Shown here one piece after another: positions 1-6,229 of a DNA stretch of 9,993 nt (positions within the stretch are counted from its first letter, which is position 1; each line of letters begins with the position of its first letter). Position numbers and translations under genes: made by a program. The stretch lies in the NCBI GenBank assembly GCA_027018975.1, contig JALUXN010000224.1, positions 1 through 9,993 of the forward strand, written 5' to 3'. The DNA comes from Mariprofundaceae bacterium. GTDB lineage: Bacteria; Pseudomonadota; Zetaproteobacteria; Mariprofundales; Mariprofundaceae. Below the pieces are notes generated by a model. It saw only the letters and a list, made by a program, of their open reading frames with translations, did no database searches and had not been told where the DNA came from.

Positions 1-436
1 GTGCGCGGCAGATCTGCGCCAGTTGTCCGCCGATGCGGCCGGCGCCGATGATGCCGAGGGTGCAGTGAGGGAGGGTGATGCGCTGTTGTGCATGCAGTTG
101 GAGCAGTGCGGCGAGGATATATTCGACGACCGAGTCGGTGGATGAGCCGGCGGCATTCGCCCAGCAGATACCGTGCTGCTCGAGCCACGCCTTGTCGTAG
201 TGGTCGTCGCCGATGGTGGCTGTGCCGGCAAAGCGCACGCGGCTGTCGGTCAGCAGTGGCGCACCAACCTGTGTGGAGGAGCGGGTGAGCAGAATATCGC
301 AGGCCTGCACACGCGCCGGCGTGATTTCAGACTGTTCGACAATGTCGGCGCGCACATCGTAGCCGCTGAGCGCCTCACAGAGCGACGCAATTCCCCAGAT
401 ATGGGCATCGGCGACGATATGCAGAGGTCGGCTCAT
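1..436 (-). CDS. pdxB: Erythronate-4-phosphate dehydrogenase (PdxB-like), 5' part, cut by window edge
   Basis: Only the first 145 codons lie in the window. They match the N-terminal half of a D-2-hydroxyacid dehydrogenase of the PdxB type. Visible marks are GTATIGDDHYD at residues 71-81, the AGSSTDSVVEY segment at 95-106 that E. coli PdxB shares as a less similar APGCNAIAVVEY, and the start of the Rossmann NAD site GAGRIGG (GxGxxG, glycines 131, 133, 136). PdxB oxidises 4-phospho-D-erythronate in the DXP-dependent pyridoxal phosphate pathway in the cytoplasm. The ATG (436-434) overlaps the hldC stop as ATGA, so it is the last visible gene of the operon and probably translationally coupled. 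The catalytic Arg/Glu/His residues lie beyond the edge, so another 2-hydroxyacid dehydrogenase (for example SerA-like) is not fully excluded, but the length and spacing before the Rossmann domain favour PdxB. Confidence 0.78.
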   Translation of the reverse strand, partial: MSRPLHIVADAHIWGIASLCEALSGYDVRADIVEQSEITPARVQACDILLTRSSTQVGAPLLTDSRVRFAGTATIGDDHYDKAWLEQHGICWANAAGSSTDSVVEYILAALLQLHAQQRITLPHCTLGIIGAGRIGGQLAQICRA

Positions 437-906
437 GACTGCGCGCAGATGCGCTCGATCAGGCGACTCGATGAGTAGCCGGGCAGAAACGGCATCACCA
501 CCACCTCACCGCCGGCCGCTTGCACCTCGCGGGCGCCGACAATGGTGTCGAGCGTATAGTCGCCACCCTTAACCAGCAGATCGGGCAGGATGGCGGCGAT
601 GAGTTGCGCCGGCGTATCTTCAGCGAAGGGGATGACCAGATCGACAGCGCGCAGGGCACTGAGCATGGTGATGCGATCCTGCAGCGGGTTGATCGGGCGG
701 CTGGCTCCCTTGAGACGGCGGATGGAGTCATCATCGTTCAAGCCGATGATCAGCTTGTCTCCGAGGGCTGCGGCGCGGGTCAGGTAGTCGATATGGCCGG
801 GGTGGAGTAGATCGAAACAGCCGTTGGTGAAGACCAGTCGTTGATCTGCTTGGCGCCACGCTGCGATGGTGGCAGCGGCGCTTTCCGGCAGAGTTGCGCC
901 ACTCAC
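433..906 (-). CDS. hldC: D-glycero-beta-D-manno-heptose 1-phosphate adenylyltransferase, single-domain (HldC / RfaE domain II)
   Basis: A protein of 157 residues in the nucleotidyltransferase (cytidylyltransferase-like) family. FTNGCFDLLHPGHI at residues 26-39 carries the HxGH nucleotide-binding motif (His35, His38). It is followed by the INPLQDR segment, a KGGDY motif and a C-terminal SSSRLIERI helix, all typical of the C-terminal half of HldE/RfaE. The enzyme transfers AMP from ATP to heptose 1-phosphate, giving ADP-heptose for the LPS inner core. The N-terminal ribokinase-like kinase domain of bifunctional HldE is absent, so this is the split form and needs a separate HldA kinase elsewhere. 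The start is GTG (906-904), overlapping the stop of the dolP-like gene as GTGA; no strong Shine-Dalgarno sequence is seen, consistent with coupling. The stop overlaps pdxB. Placement with gmhA in the same operon supports the heptose assignment. Confidence 0.9.
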   Translation of the reverse strand: MSGATLPESAAATIAAWRQADQRLVFTNGCFDLLHPGHIDYLTRAAALGDKLIIGLNDDDSIRRLKGASRPINPLQDRITMLSALRAVDLVIPFAEDTPAQLIAAILPDLLVKGGDYTLDTIVGAREVQAAGGEVVVMPFLPGYSSSRLIERICAQS

Positions 907-1487
907 TCTTTGCTGCTGCGCATCAGATTGATGACCGCCGTGACGCCATCGATTTTGCGCGCAATGGCGACAGCGCGTCGGCGCAGTGTTGGCTCATCGA
1001 CGATACCCTGCAGATAGACGCGGCCGTTGACCGTTTCGACATGGATGCCGAAACCGGAGACCTGCTTGTCGTTCCATAGCCCCATTTTGACTTTGCTGGT
1101 GATCAGAGAGTCGGAGATGATGGTGCCCAGCGTCGGTTCGCCGATGCGTAGTTTGTTGGTTACTGCGACGACGCCATCCACCTGACGGGTGATCAACAGA
1201 GCACGATCGATGTGCGCCTGGCTCGGCAGGTAGCCGGTGAGGATGGCGCGGCCATGCACCACTTCGACACTGACCCAGCGCGATGGCATATCTTTTTCGG
1301 CCAGTAGGCGGGCGTCGATTTTGGTGGCGATGGTGACATCATCGGTGTGGCGGGCGACGGTGCGTTCATCGAAGGCACCGCTGCCGGCTGCCGTGCCGAC
1401 AGCGGCTGCGCCGATAAATAGGCCGCCGGCACAGCCCGGCAGCAGGAACAGCAGGGTGGTCAGGGTGATGGCTTGGATATGCTTCAT
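903..1487 (-). CDS. dolP: Dual-BON-domain outer-membrane lipoprotein, DolP (YraP)-like
   Basis: A protein of 194 residues with a lipoprotein signal peptide: basic start MKHIQ, a hydrophobic stretch and the lipobox LPGC with Cys19. Residues after Cys19 are Ala-Gly, not Asp, so outer-membrane sorting is expected. A Gly/Ala-rich segment (GLFIGAAAVGTAAGSG) follows, then two BON domains at about residues 50-117 and 122-190. The pattern GCxxx..VGTAA..DxRxVxxxxDD and the ITSKV motif opening BON2 closely resemble E. coli DolP, which binds anionic phospholipid and supports outer-membrane integrity and BAM function. I chose ATG 1487 because AGGAG lies 5 nt upstream and the signal peptide begins there. 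An in-frame ATG at 1508 would add seven residues before the signal peptide without a good ribosome site. The gene follows the unknown gene by 28 bp and overlaps hldC by 4 nt. Confidence 0.9.
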   Translation of the reverse strand: MKHIQAITLTTLLFLLPGCAGGLFIGAAAVGTAAGSGAFDERTVARHTDDVTIATKIDARLLAEKDMPSRWVSVEVVHGRAILTGYLPSQAHIDRALLITRQVDGVVAVTNKLRIGEPTLGTIISDSLITSKVKMGLWNDKQVSGFGIHVETVNGRVYLQGIVDEPTLRRRAVAIARKIDGVTAVINLMRSSKE

Positions 1488-1515
1488 GGTGACTCCTGTC
1501 GTGTGCATATGTATG

Positions 1516-2469
1516 TTAGCTGAGCTCTTCGCCCAGTGTCTCTACGACTGCGGCAAAGAGCAGCGGAACCAAGATCTCATCCGGGCCGGAGAGCCAGTAG
1601 CCATGGCCGTTGGGCATGGAGAGGCGGGTGAGTACGTTTTTCAGGGTGGTTGCGCTGGCAGCGGGATCGATCACGGCGGTGGTGACCGATTCGATGGTGT
1701 GGCCGACATTGCGTGCCGCATCGACCGCCTGCAACAGGACACGCGGCATGACGACGCTGGAGGCGATATTGATCACCACCCCGCGATGGGCGGCGGCCAT
1801 CATGCCGGCGAGCAGCCGGAAATCGACCATGCCGGCGGCGCCGAGTAGTGCACCATCGGCAGCCGGATGCAGGCAGAAGGCGTCTGCACCGATGGCTGGA
1901 TGCACCGATAGTGGCAGGCCGTAGCGGTGGGCGGTGGCGACCACGGAGTGATCGAGGTGTTCCAGCTCCGCCTCCATGAGATATTGGCCGACGCTGTTGC
2001 CGATGCCGCGCTGCGCGTCGGCGCCGTAGCGGATGGCGTCATTGATCAGACAGCCGGTCTCTTCGGTCATGCAGTAGCCACCCTGATTGAGCTCGCGTTC
2101 GCGGGCGGTGACGGTACGGCCGCACATGGCGATTTCGACATCCTGCTCCAGCGCCGCACCGGTGAGTGCGATGCCGGAGATTACTTTTTGCTCGATCAGA
2201 CGGCAGAGCAGTGGCCCCAGTCCGGAGTCGAGCACATGGCCGCCGCAGGCAAGGATGACGGTGCGGTGGTGGCGGATGGCGGTGGTGATGGCGTCGCGCA
2301 GGCGGAAAAGGTCGCCGGCGCAGCCGAGGTTGGGCAGGCTGCAGAGGAAGTCGTCAAAGCCGCTGCCGGCTTGGTAAGGGGCGCCGAAATCTTCGCCTTC
2401 GCACTCCACCCGCCGCTTGGCCAGCGGGATGGTTTTGAGCTTGGTCAGGGAGATGGGTTTGATGGTCAT
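1516..2469 (-). CDS. Conserved protein of unknown function in the ADP-heptose operon
   Basis: A protein of 317 residues that I cannot assign to a characterised function. It has no signal peptide or membrane helix, so it is probably cytoplasmic. Likely conserved blocks are ACGGHVLDSGLGP (residues 74-86), MTEETG (134-139), LSVHPAIGADAF (187-198), HPAADGALLGAAG (201-213) and LSGPDEILVPLL (293-304), with His78, His190, Asp196 and His201 as candidate catalytic or metal or cofactor residues. From memory, similar proteins with the same GGH, EETG and HPAADG blocks occur in other proteobacteria, including Geobacter-type genomes, and may have a deoxyhypusine-synthase-like NAD-binding fold; this is unverified. 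The ATG at 2469 overlaps the gmhA stop as ATGA and has AGGAG 5 nt upstream. The position between gmhA and the dolP/hldC pair suggests a role in heptose, LPS or envelope metabolism, by inference only. Confidence 0.85.
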   Translation of the reverse strand: MTIKPISLTKLKTIPLAKRRVECEGEDFGAPYQAGSGFDDFLCSLPNLGCAGDLFRLRDAITTAIRHHRTVILACGGHVLDSGLGPLLCRLIEQKVISGIALTGAALEQDVEIAMCGRTVTARERELNQGGYCMTEETGCLINDAIRYGADAQRGIGNSVGQYLMEAELEHLDHSVVATAHRYGLPLSVHPAIGADAFCLHPAADGALLGAAGMVDFRLLAGMMAAAHRGVVINIASSVVMPRVLLQAVDAARNVGHTIESVTTAVIDPAASATTLKNVLTRLSMPNGHGYWLSGPDEILVPLLFAAVVETLGEELS

Positions 2470-3059
2470 GCGGACTCCTGTGTTTGGCCGAAGAGGGCGT
2501 GATCGACGAGAGAGCAGAGCAGATGGAGGCAGGTGATATGCATCTCCTGTACCCGGGCGGTGACCGGGTGGTCGATATGGATCCGTGCAGTCAGTTGTTC
2601 GGACTGCGCCAGTGCGCCGCCGTCGCCACCGGTCAGGGCGATACTCTGCATGCCACAGGCGGCGGCAGAGTCGACAGCCCGGATCACATTGCGCGAGTTG
2701 CCGCTGGTGGAGATGGCGAGCAGCAGGTCGCCTTGCCGCCCGAGCGCCTCCACTTGGCGGGCGAAGACATCGTCGAAGGAGAAATCGTTGGCGATGCTGG
2801 TAATCACCGAGGCATCGTGGGTGAGAGCGACAGCAGCCAACCCCGGGCGATTGATCTCAAAGCGGTTGACCAGTTCGGCGGCGAAGTGTTGTGCGTCGGC
2901 TGCTGATCCGCCATTGCCGCAGGCGAGGATTTTTCCGCCCTGCTGCAGACAGTCGATCATCAATGTCGCGGCCTGTTGCAAGGGTTTGTTCAGGGTGTCG
3001 ATGCAGCGCTCTCTGAGGCGAATGCCGTCCTGCAGGGCGTCGCGGATCATATGGTTCAC
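2466..3059 (-). CDS. gmhA: D-sedoheptulose-7-phosphate isomerase (SIS domain), GmhA
   Basis: A SIS-domain protein of 197 residues with the sugar-phosphate loops CGNGGSAADAQHF (47-59) and STSGNS (117-122). It isomerises sedoheptulose 7-phosphate to glycero-manno-heptose 7-phosphate, the first step to ADP-heptose. The paralogue DiaA is a DnaA-binding protein and occupies this position in E. coli (between yraN and dolP). The residues here favour the enzyme: His58, Glu62, Gln171 and His179 match the spacing of the four zinc ligands known in Burkholderia GmhA. E. coli DiaA, as I recall it, has replaced the Glu and the last His (HFAASM and TVN). The start is GTG 3059, overlapping the yraN stop as GTGA, with GGAGG 10 nt upstream. 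The ATG at 3050 is a possible but less well-placed start; an upstream ATG at 3101 would run 45 nt into yraN. hldC in the same operon supports GmhA. Confidence 0.87.
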   Translation of the reverse strand: MNHMIRDALQDGIRLRERCIDTLNKPLQQAATLMIDCLQQGGKILACGNGGSAADAQHFAAELVNRFEINRPGLAAVALTHDASVITSIANDFSFDDVFARQVEALGRQGDLLLAISTSGNSRNVIRAVDSAAACGMQSIALTGGDGGALAQSEQLTARIHIDHPVTARVQEMHITCLHLLCSLVDHALFGQTQESA

Positions 3060-3418
3060 CGGATAATATCCTCCATCTGTTCGATGCCGGGCGGAATCCA
3101 TGCCGGCAAGCCGACTCTAGGGGTGACGATCATTAAATCAAAGCGGCATTGCAGATTAGCGTATTCAGGGTGGTGTGCCAGCCAAGCCTCGGCCGCCGAC
3201 CGCAGCCGCGCACACTTCTCCGGATGTACGGCCAGCAAGCTCGATTCACGCTGGCGGTGGAATTTGACCTCGACAAAGAGCAGTAGATCGTCGCGTCGGG
3301 CGATGAGGTCGAGCTCACCGCGACCAAGGCGCACGTTGTGCTCGAGGATAGTGAAGCCGCGCCGCTGCAGGAAGGCTGCGGCATGGGCTTCGCCGCTGCG
3401 CCCTTTGGCGGTACTCAA
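3056..3418 (-). CDS. yraN: YraN family (UPF0102) nuclease-fold protein
   Basis: A protein of 120 residues, the usual family length. It has the N-terminal GRSGEAHAAAFL helix, RLGRGELDLIA (30-40) and LLLFVEVKFH (45-54). Glu35, Asp37, Glu50 and Lys52 form a PD-(D/E)xK-type nuclease signature with the ExK pair. UPF0102 proteins are distantly related to Holliday-junction resolvases, but their cellular role is not settled. The best start is an unusual TTG (3418-3416), with AGGA 7 nt upstream. The ATG at 3424 lies in another frame and reaches a stop within four codons. The gene begins 13 nt after the rsmI stop and overlaps gmhA by 4 nt. In E. coli yraN also sits between the rsmI/lpoA pair and the SIS gene. 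Confidence 0.92.
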   Translation of the reverse strand: MSTAKGRSGEAHAAAFLQRRGFTILEHNVRLGRGELDLIARRDDLLLFVEVKFHRQRESSLLAVHPEKCARLRSAAEAWLAHHPEYANLQCRFDLMIVTPRVGLPAWIPPGIEQMEDIIR

Positions 3419-3431
3419 TTGAGCATCCTGC

Positions 3432-4295
3432 TCAATCGCGGGATTCGGCGGTCATTAGGGCGTACACACTCGCCCGCTTGATGCCGAGCATGTTGGCCAC
3501 CGCCTTGGCGCGGGCGGAGGGGGGGAGCGACTGCATGCTGGCGCTGTTCAGACAGTCGAGGATCTGCTGATCGTTGAGCGCCAGTGTCTCTGCTGCCGCT
3601 GGCGCGACCAACAGCACAATTTCGCCGCGCGGCGGGTGTTGCGAAAAGTGGTCGATGGTCGCCGCCAGTGTGTCGGAGATGAATGATTCATGCAGCTTGG
3701 TGAGTTCGCGCGCCACCACCACTTGGCGCTGACCGCCGCAGCCGTCGCGCAGCTGGGTGAGGGTATCGAGCAGCCGCCGTGGTGATTCGAGCAGAATGAT
3801 CGTCTCATCGGCGGCGGCGATGCGTTGCAGCTCCTGCTGGCGATGTTTGCCGCTGCGCGGCAGGAAGCCGCAGAAGCGGAAGTGGTCGGTCGGCAGGCCG
3901 GCGGCGCAGAGGGCGGTGATCACGCTGCTGGCACCGGGAATGGGCGTGACGCGGATGCCGTGTTGGCGCAGAAAGCGCACCAGCCGGTAGCCGGGATCGG
4001 AGATCAGCGGCGTGCCGGCATCGGAGATCAGCGCGATGTCGCAGCCGGCCAGCAGGCGCGTTTTCAGCTGTTCGAGCATGGCCTGTTCGTTGTGTTCATG
4101 CAGGGTGATCATTGGTGTGTCGATGGCGTAGTGCTGGAGCAGTTTGCGGCTGTTGCGGGTATCTTCGGCGGCGATGAGATCGACGCTGCGCAGGGTATCG
4201 ACGGCGCGATAGGTGATGTCGGCGAGGTTGCCGATGGGGGTGGCGACGATGAAAAGTTGGCCATCTCCGGATTGATGATTAGTCTGCGAATCCAT
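3432..4295 (-). CDS. rsmI: 16S rRNA (cytidine1402-2'-O)-methyltransferase RsmI
   Basis: A protein of 287 residues of the tetrapyrrole-methylase-like fold, matching E. coli RsmI over its whole length. Motifs include LFIVATPIGNLADIT (14-28), DLIAAEDTRNSRKLL (39-53), LHEHNE (65-70), SDAGTPLISDPG (91-102) and the PIPGASSVITAL cofactor segment. It 2'-O-methylates C1402 in the P-site region of 16S rRNA, using S-adenosylmethionine, together with RsmH (N4-methylation) on the same nucleotide. It is the first gene of the minus-strand operon. The ATG at 4295 gives the N-terminal extension expected for the family, and no other in-frame start lies before the core. No clear Shine-Dalgarno sequence precedes it. 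Its start codon overlaps the ATG of the divergent lpoA. Confidence 0.96.
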   Translation of the reverse strand: MDSQTNHQSGDGQLFIVATPIGNLADITYRAVDTLRSVDLIAAEDTRNSRKLLQHYAIDTPMITLHEHNEQAMLEQLKTRLLAGCDIALISDAGTPLISDPGYRLVRFLRQHGIRVTPIPGASSVITALCAAGLPTDHFRFCGFLPRSGKHRQQELQRIAAADETIILLESPRRLLDTLTQLRDGCGGQRQVVVARELTKLHESFISDTLAATIDHFSQHPPRGEIVLLVAPAAAETLALNDQQILDCLNSASMQSLPPSARAKAVANMLGIKRASVYALMTAESRD

Positions 4296-6219
4296 GTTGT
4301 GGAAACGTTATCGTCCAAATGGCGCAGCGGCAATGGTCTGTATCTGCGTCACGCTGCTACTACTCAGCGGCTGCCAAGCAAAGAAGAAGGTTGTTGTTGT
4401 CGAACAGGCGCCGCCACCGGCGCAGGCGCGATTGGTGCCGCCGCCGGCACGTGATGCGCAGATTCAGCAGATGATGGCGCAGGCGGCCGCAGGTGGCGAT
4501 GTGCAGTTGACGCTGGCGGGGCTGGAGCGCTTGATGCGTCAGGGCAGTGCCGCGCAGCAGCAGGAGGCGGCCTTCCGGCGCGTGGAGTTGATGCTCGATC
4601 GCATGTTGCCGGGGGCGTTCAATGAGGCGCGGCAGGTGATGGCGCGCTATCCCGACCATGCGCTGATTCCCTACGCCGATCTCTGGCTGGCGAAATCGTG
4701 GCTGATGCTCGATGACAACGACCGCGCCCTGACCTTGATGCGCGCCGCCTTGCAGCACCCCAAGTTGACCCGCGAGCTGCTCGACCAGCTGTTGGCGCAG
4801 GGGGCGCCGGCGGCGGAGCGCGCCAGTGAGAGTGTGGCGGTGAGCTGGTATCTGGCGGCGGCCGATGCCGATGAGCATGGGCGCGATCACTGGTTGCAGC
4901 TGGCCGCACGACGCGCGTCGTTGCACACTGTGCAGGCGGTGATGCAGAGCGGTGCGATGGCCGATACGTTACTGCCGGCTTTTGCGCGAGAAGCGGCGCA
5001 TATTCGCTGGCTGCGTGGTGATACGGCGGCCATTGGGCGGATTGCTGATCTGCTGGCGGCACGCCTGCCGCAGAGCGATCAGTTGCCGCAGTTGCGGGCG
5101 TGGGCGGCGCAGCAGCGTGCGCTGGCTACGGTCGGTGTGATGCTGCCGCTCAGCGGCCAGTATGCACGCTTTGGTGAACAGGCGCTGCGTGGTCTGCGCA
5201 CCGCGCTTGCCGGCCTGCACTACTCGGTGAAATTGCGCATTGAAGATACCGCATCGACAGCCGACGGCGCCGAGCAGGCCTATCGTCATTTGGCCGATAG
5301 TGCGGTTGATATGGTTGTCGGCCCGCTGCTGGCCGCTTCGGTTCAGGCGATTCTGCCGATCATGAACGATACGCTGCCGGTGATTGCCATGACCGGCCGC
5401 ACCGATCTGGCGGCGGGCTCACCGGCACTGTTTATCCATACCCTATCACCCTTGGCGCAGGTGGGGATGATGGCGCAATACGCTTGGCAGCACGGGGCGC
5501 AGAAGATGGTGATCATTTCGGATGCCGGCTCGAGTCAGACAGAGGCGGCGATGTTCCAGCAGGCGTTCGAGGCGCTGGGCGGCGAGGTGATGCAGCATCT
5601 GCAGCTGGCCGACGGCACCCTCGATTATCGCGATCAGCTGCGTCAGCTGCGTTATGAGACGGATGATGATCAGATGTTGCAGCAGCTGGATGAAGATCTG
5701 GATCTGTTCCTGCCGGAGATGGATATGGAGCTGCGCATGCCGGTCTCATTTGATGCGCTCTATCTGGCGCTGCGCGGCGAACAGGTGGCGCTGCTCGCCG
5801 GCCAGCTGGCCTATGCGGACATTACGGCCGTGCCGCTCTACGGCAGCAGCCGCTGGCAGGATGGGCATCTGCTCGATGATCATGGACGCTATCTGTCGCA
5901 GGCGCGTTTTGCGGTGTCTGATGGCGGCGCTGATGCAGATGGCGCGCAGGATGCACAACAGCTGCGTATGACCTACCGCGAAGTGTGGGGCGACGACGCC
6001 CCGACTGCCTTGACACGTCTGGCCTACGATACGATGCGCATTGCCGCGGCGCTGAGCAGTCGTTACGGCAGTGATGGCGAGGCGATGTTGCAAGCGCTGC
6101 ATGATGTGGAGGGGTTCCCGGCTATGACCGGGCATGTGCAGTTCGATGCCGATGGTGTGGGTCAGAAGAAGATGGAGCTCTTTTCGATTCACAAAGGGGA
6201 GATGGTTCCGGCCGGCTGA
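4294..6219 (+). CDS. lpoA: LpoA (YraM/LppC)-like penicillin-binding protein activator, outer-membrane lipoprotein
   Basis: A lipoprotein of 641 residues. A basic n-region (KRYR), a hydrophobic core and the lipobox LSGC (Cys27) form the signal peptide, followed by a Lys/Val run and a Pro/Ala-rich tether. Residues about 40-270 are an Ala/Leu-rich helical, TPR-like domain. From VGVMLPLSG (280-288) a type I periplasmic-binding-protein fold begins, with FDALYLALRG and the PLYGSSRW block near 486-530, as in LppC family C-terminal domains. In E. coli, LpoA sits in the outer membrane and stimulates the PBP1A transpeptidase across the periplasm. Being next to rsmI is the E. coli arrangement too. The ATG at 4294 overlaps the divergent rsmI ATG and has no evident Shine-Dalgarno sequence; ATG 4333 would cut the basic n-region. 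The exact PBP partner is inferred, as the C-terminal domain is fairly divergent. Confidence 0.88.
   Translation: MLWKRYRPNGAAAMVCICVTLLLLSGCQAKKKVVVVEQAPPPAQARLVPPPARDAQIQQMMAQAAAGGDVQLTLAGLERLMRQGSAAQQQEAAFRRVELMLDRMLPGAFNEARQVMARYPDHALIPYADLWLAKSWLMLDDNDRALTLMRAALQHPKLTRELLDQLLAQGAPAAERASESVAVSWYLAAADADEHGRDHWLQLAARRASLHTVQAVMQSGAMADTLLPAFAREAAHIRWLRGDTAAIGRIADLLAARLPQSDQLPQLRAWAAQQRALATVGVMLPLSGQYARFGEQALRGLRTALAGLHYSVKLRIEDTASTADGAEQAYRHLADSAVDMVVGPLLAASVQAILPIMNDTLPVIAMTGRTDLAAGSPALFIHTLSPLAQVGMMAQYAWQHGAQKMVIISDAGSSQTEAAMFQQAFEALGGEVMQHLQLADGTLDYRDQLRQLRYETDDDQMLQQLDEDLDLFLPEMDMELRMPVSFDALYLALRGEQVALLAGQLAYADITAVPLYGSSRWQDGHLLDDHGRYLSQARFAVSDGGADADGAQDAQQLRMTYREVWGDDAPTALTRLAYDTMRIAAALSSRYGSDGEAMLQALHDVEGFPAMTGHVQFDADGVGQKKMELFSIHKGEMVPAG
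4305..4333 (-). promoter_or_regulatory. Weak candidate sigma70 promoter for the rsmI operon, inside lpoA
   Basis: Read on the minus strand, TTGCCG (4333-4328) and TAACGT (4310-4305) are separated by 17 nt and lie just ahead of the rsmI ATG. The -35 box matches four of six consensus bases and the -10 box only three. It would give a very short 5' leader, in keeping with the lack of a Shine-Dalgarno sequence for rsmI. Because no intergenic space exists, any rsmI promoter must lie within lpoA coding sequence. This is the best candidate I see, but it could be chance. Confidence 0.25.
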
Positions 6220-6224
6220 GGTGA
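6218..6224 (+). promoter_or_regulatory. Shine-Dalgarno of xerD, overlapping the lpoA stop codon
   Basis: GAGGTGA is a near-perfect complement of the 16S rRNA tail. It begins inside the TGA stop of lpoA and ends 5 nt before GTG 6230. It decides the xerD start over the in-frame GTG at 6221, which lies inside this element, and suggests that ribosomes finishing lpoA can re-initiate on xerD. Confidence 0.7.
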
Positions 6225-6229
6225 GCAGG

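Noticed and set aside
1927..2502. Plus-strand open frame of 191 codons opposite the unknown gene and the gmhA end
   Set aside because: The Gly/Ala/Asp-rich composition follows from the complementary codons. The minus-strand frame has coherent conserved blocks, a ribosome site and operon overlaps.
4380..4405. Short AAG and GTT codon runs at the start of mature LpoA
   Set aside because: These are simple trinucleotide runs encoding a Lys/Val linker after the lipobox; too short to suggest a phase-variable repeat.
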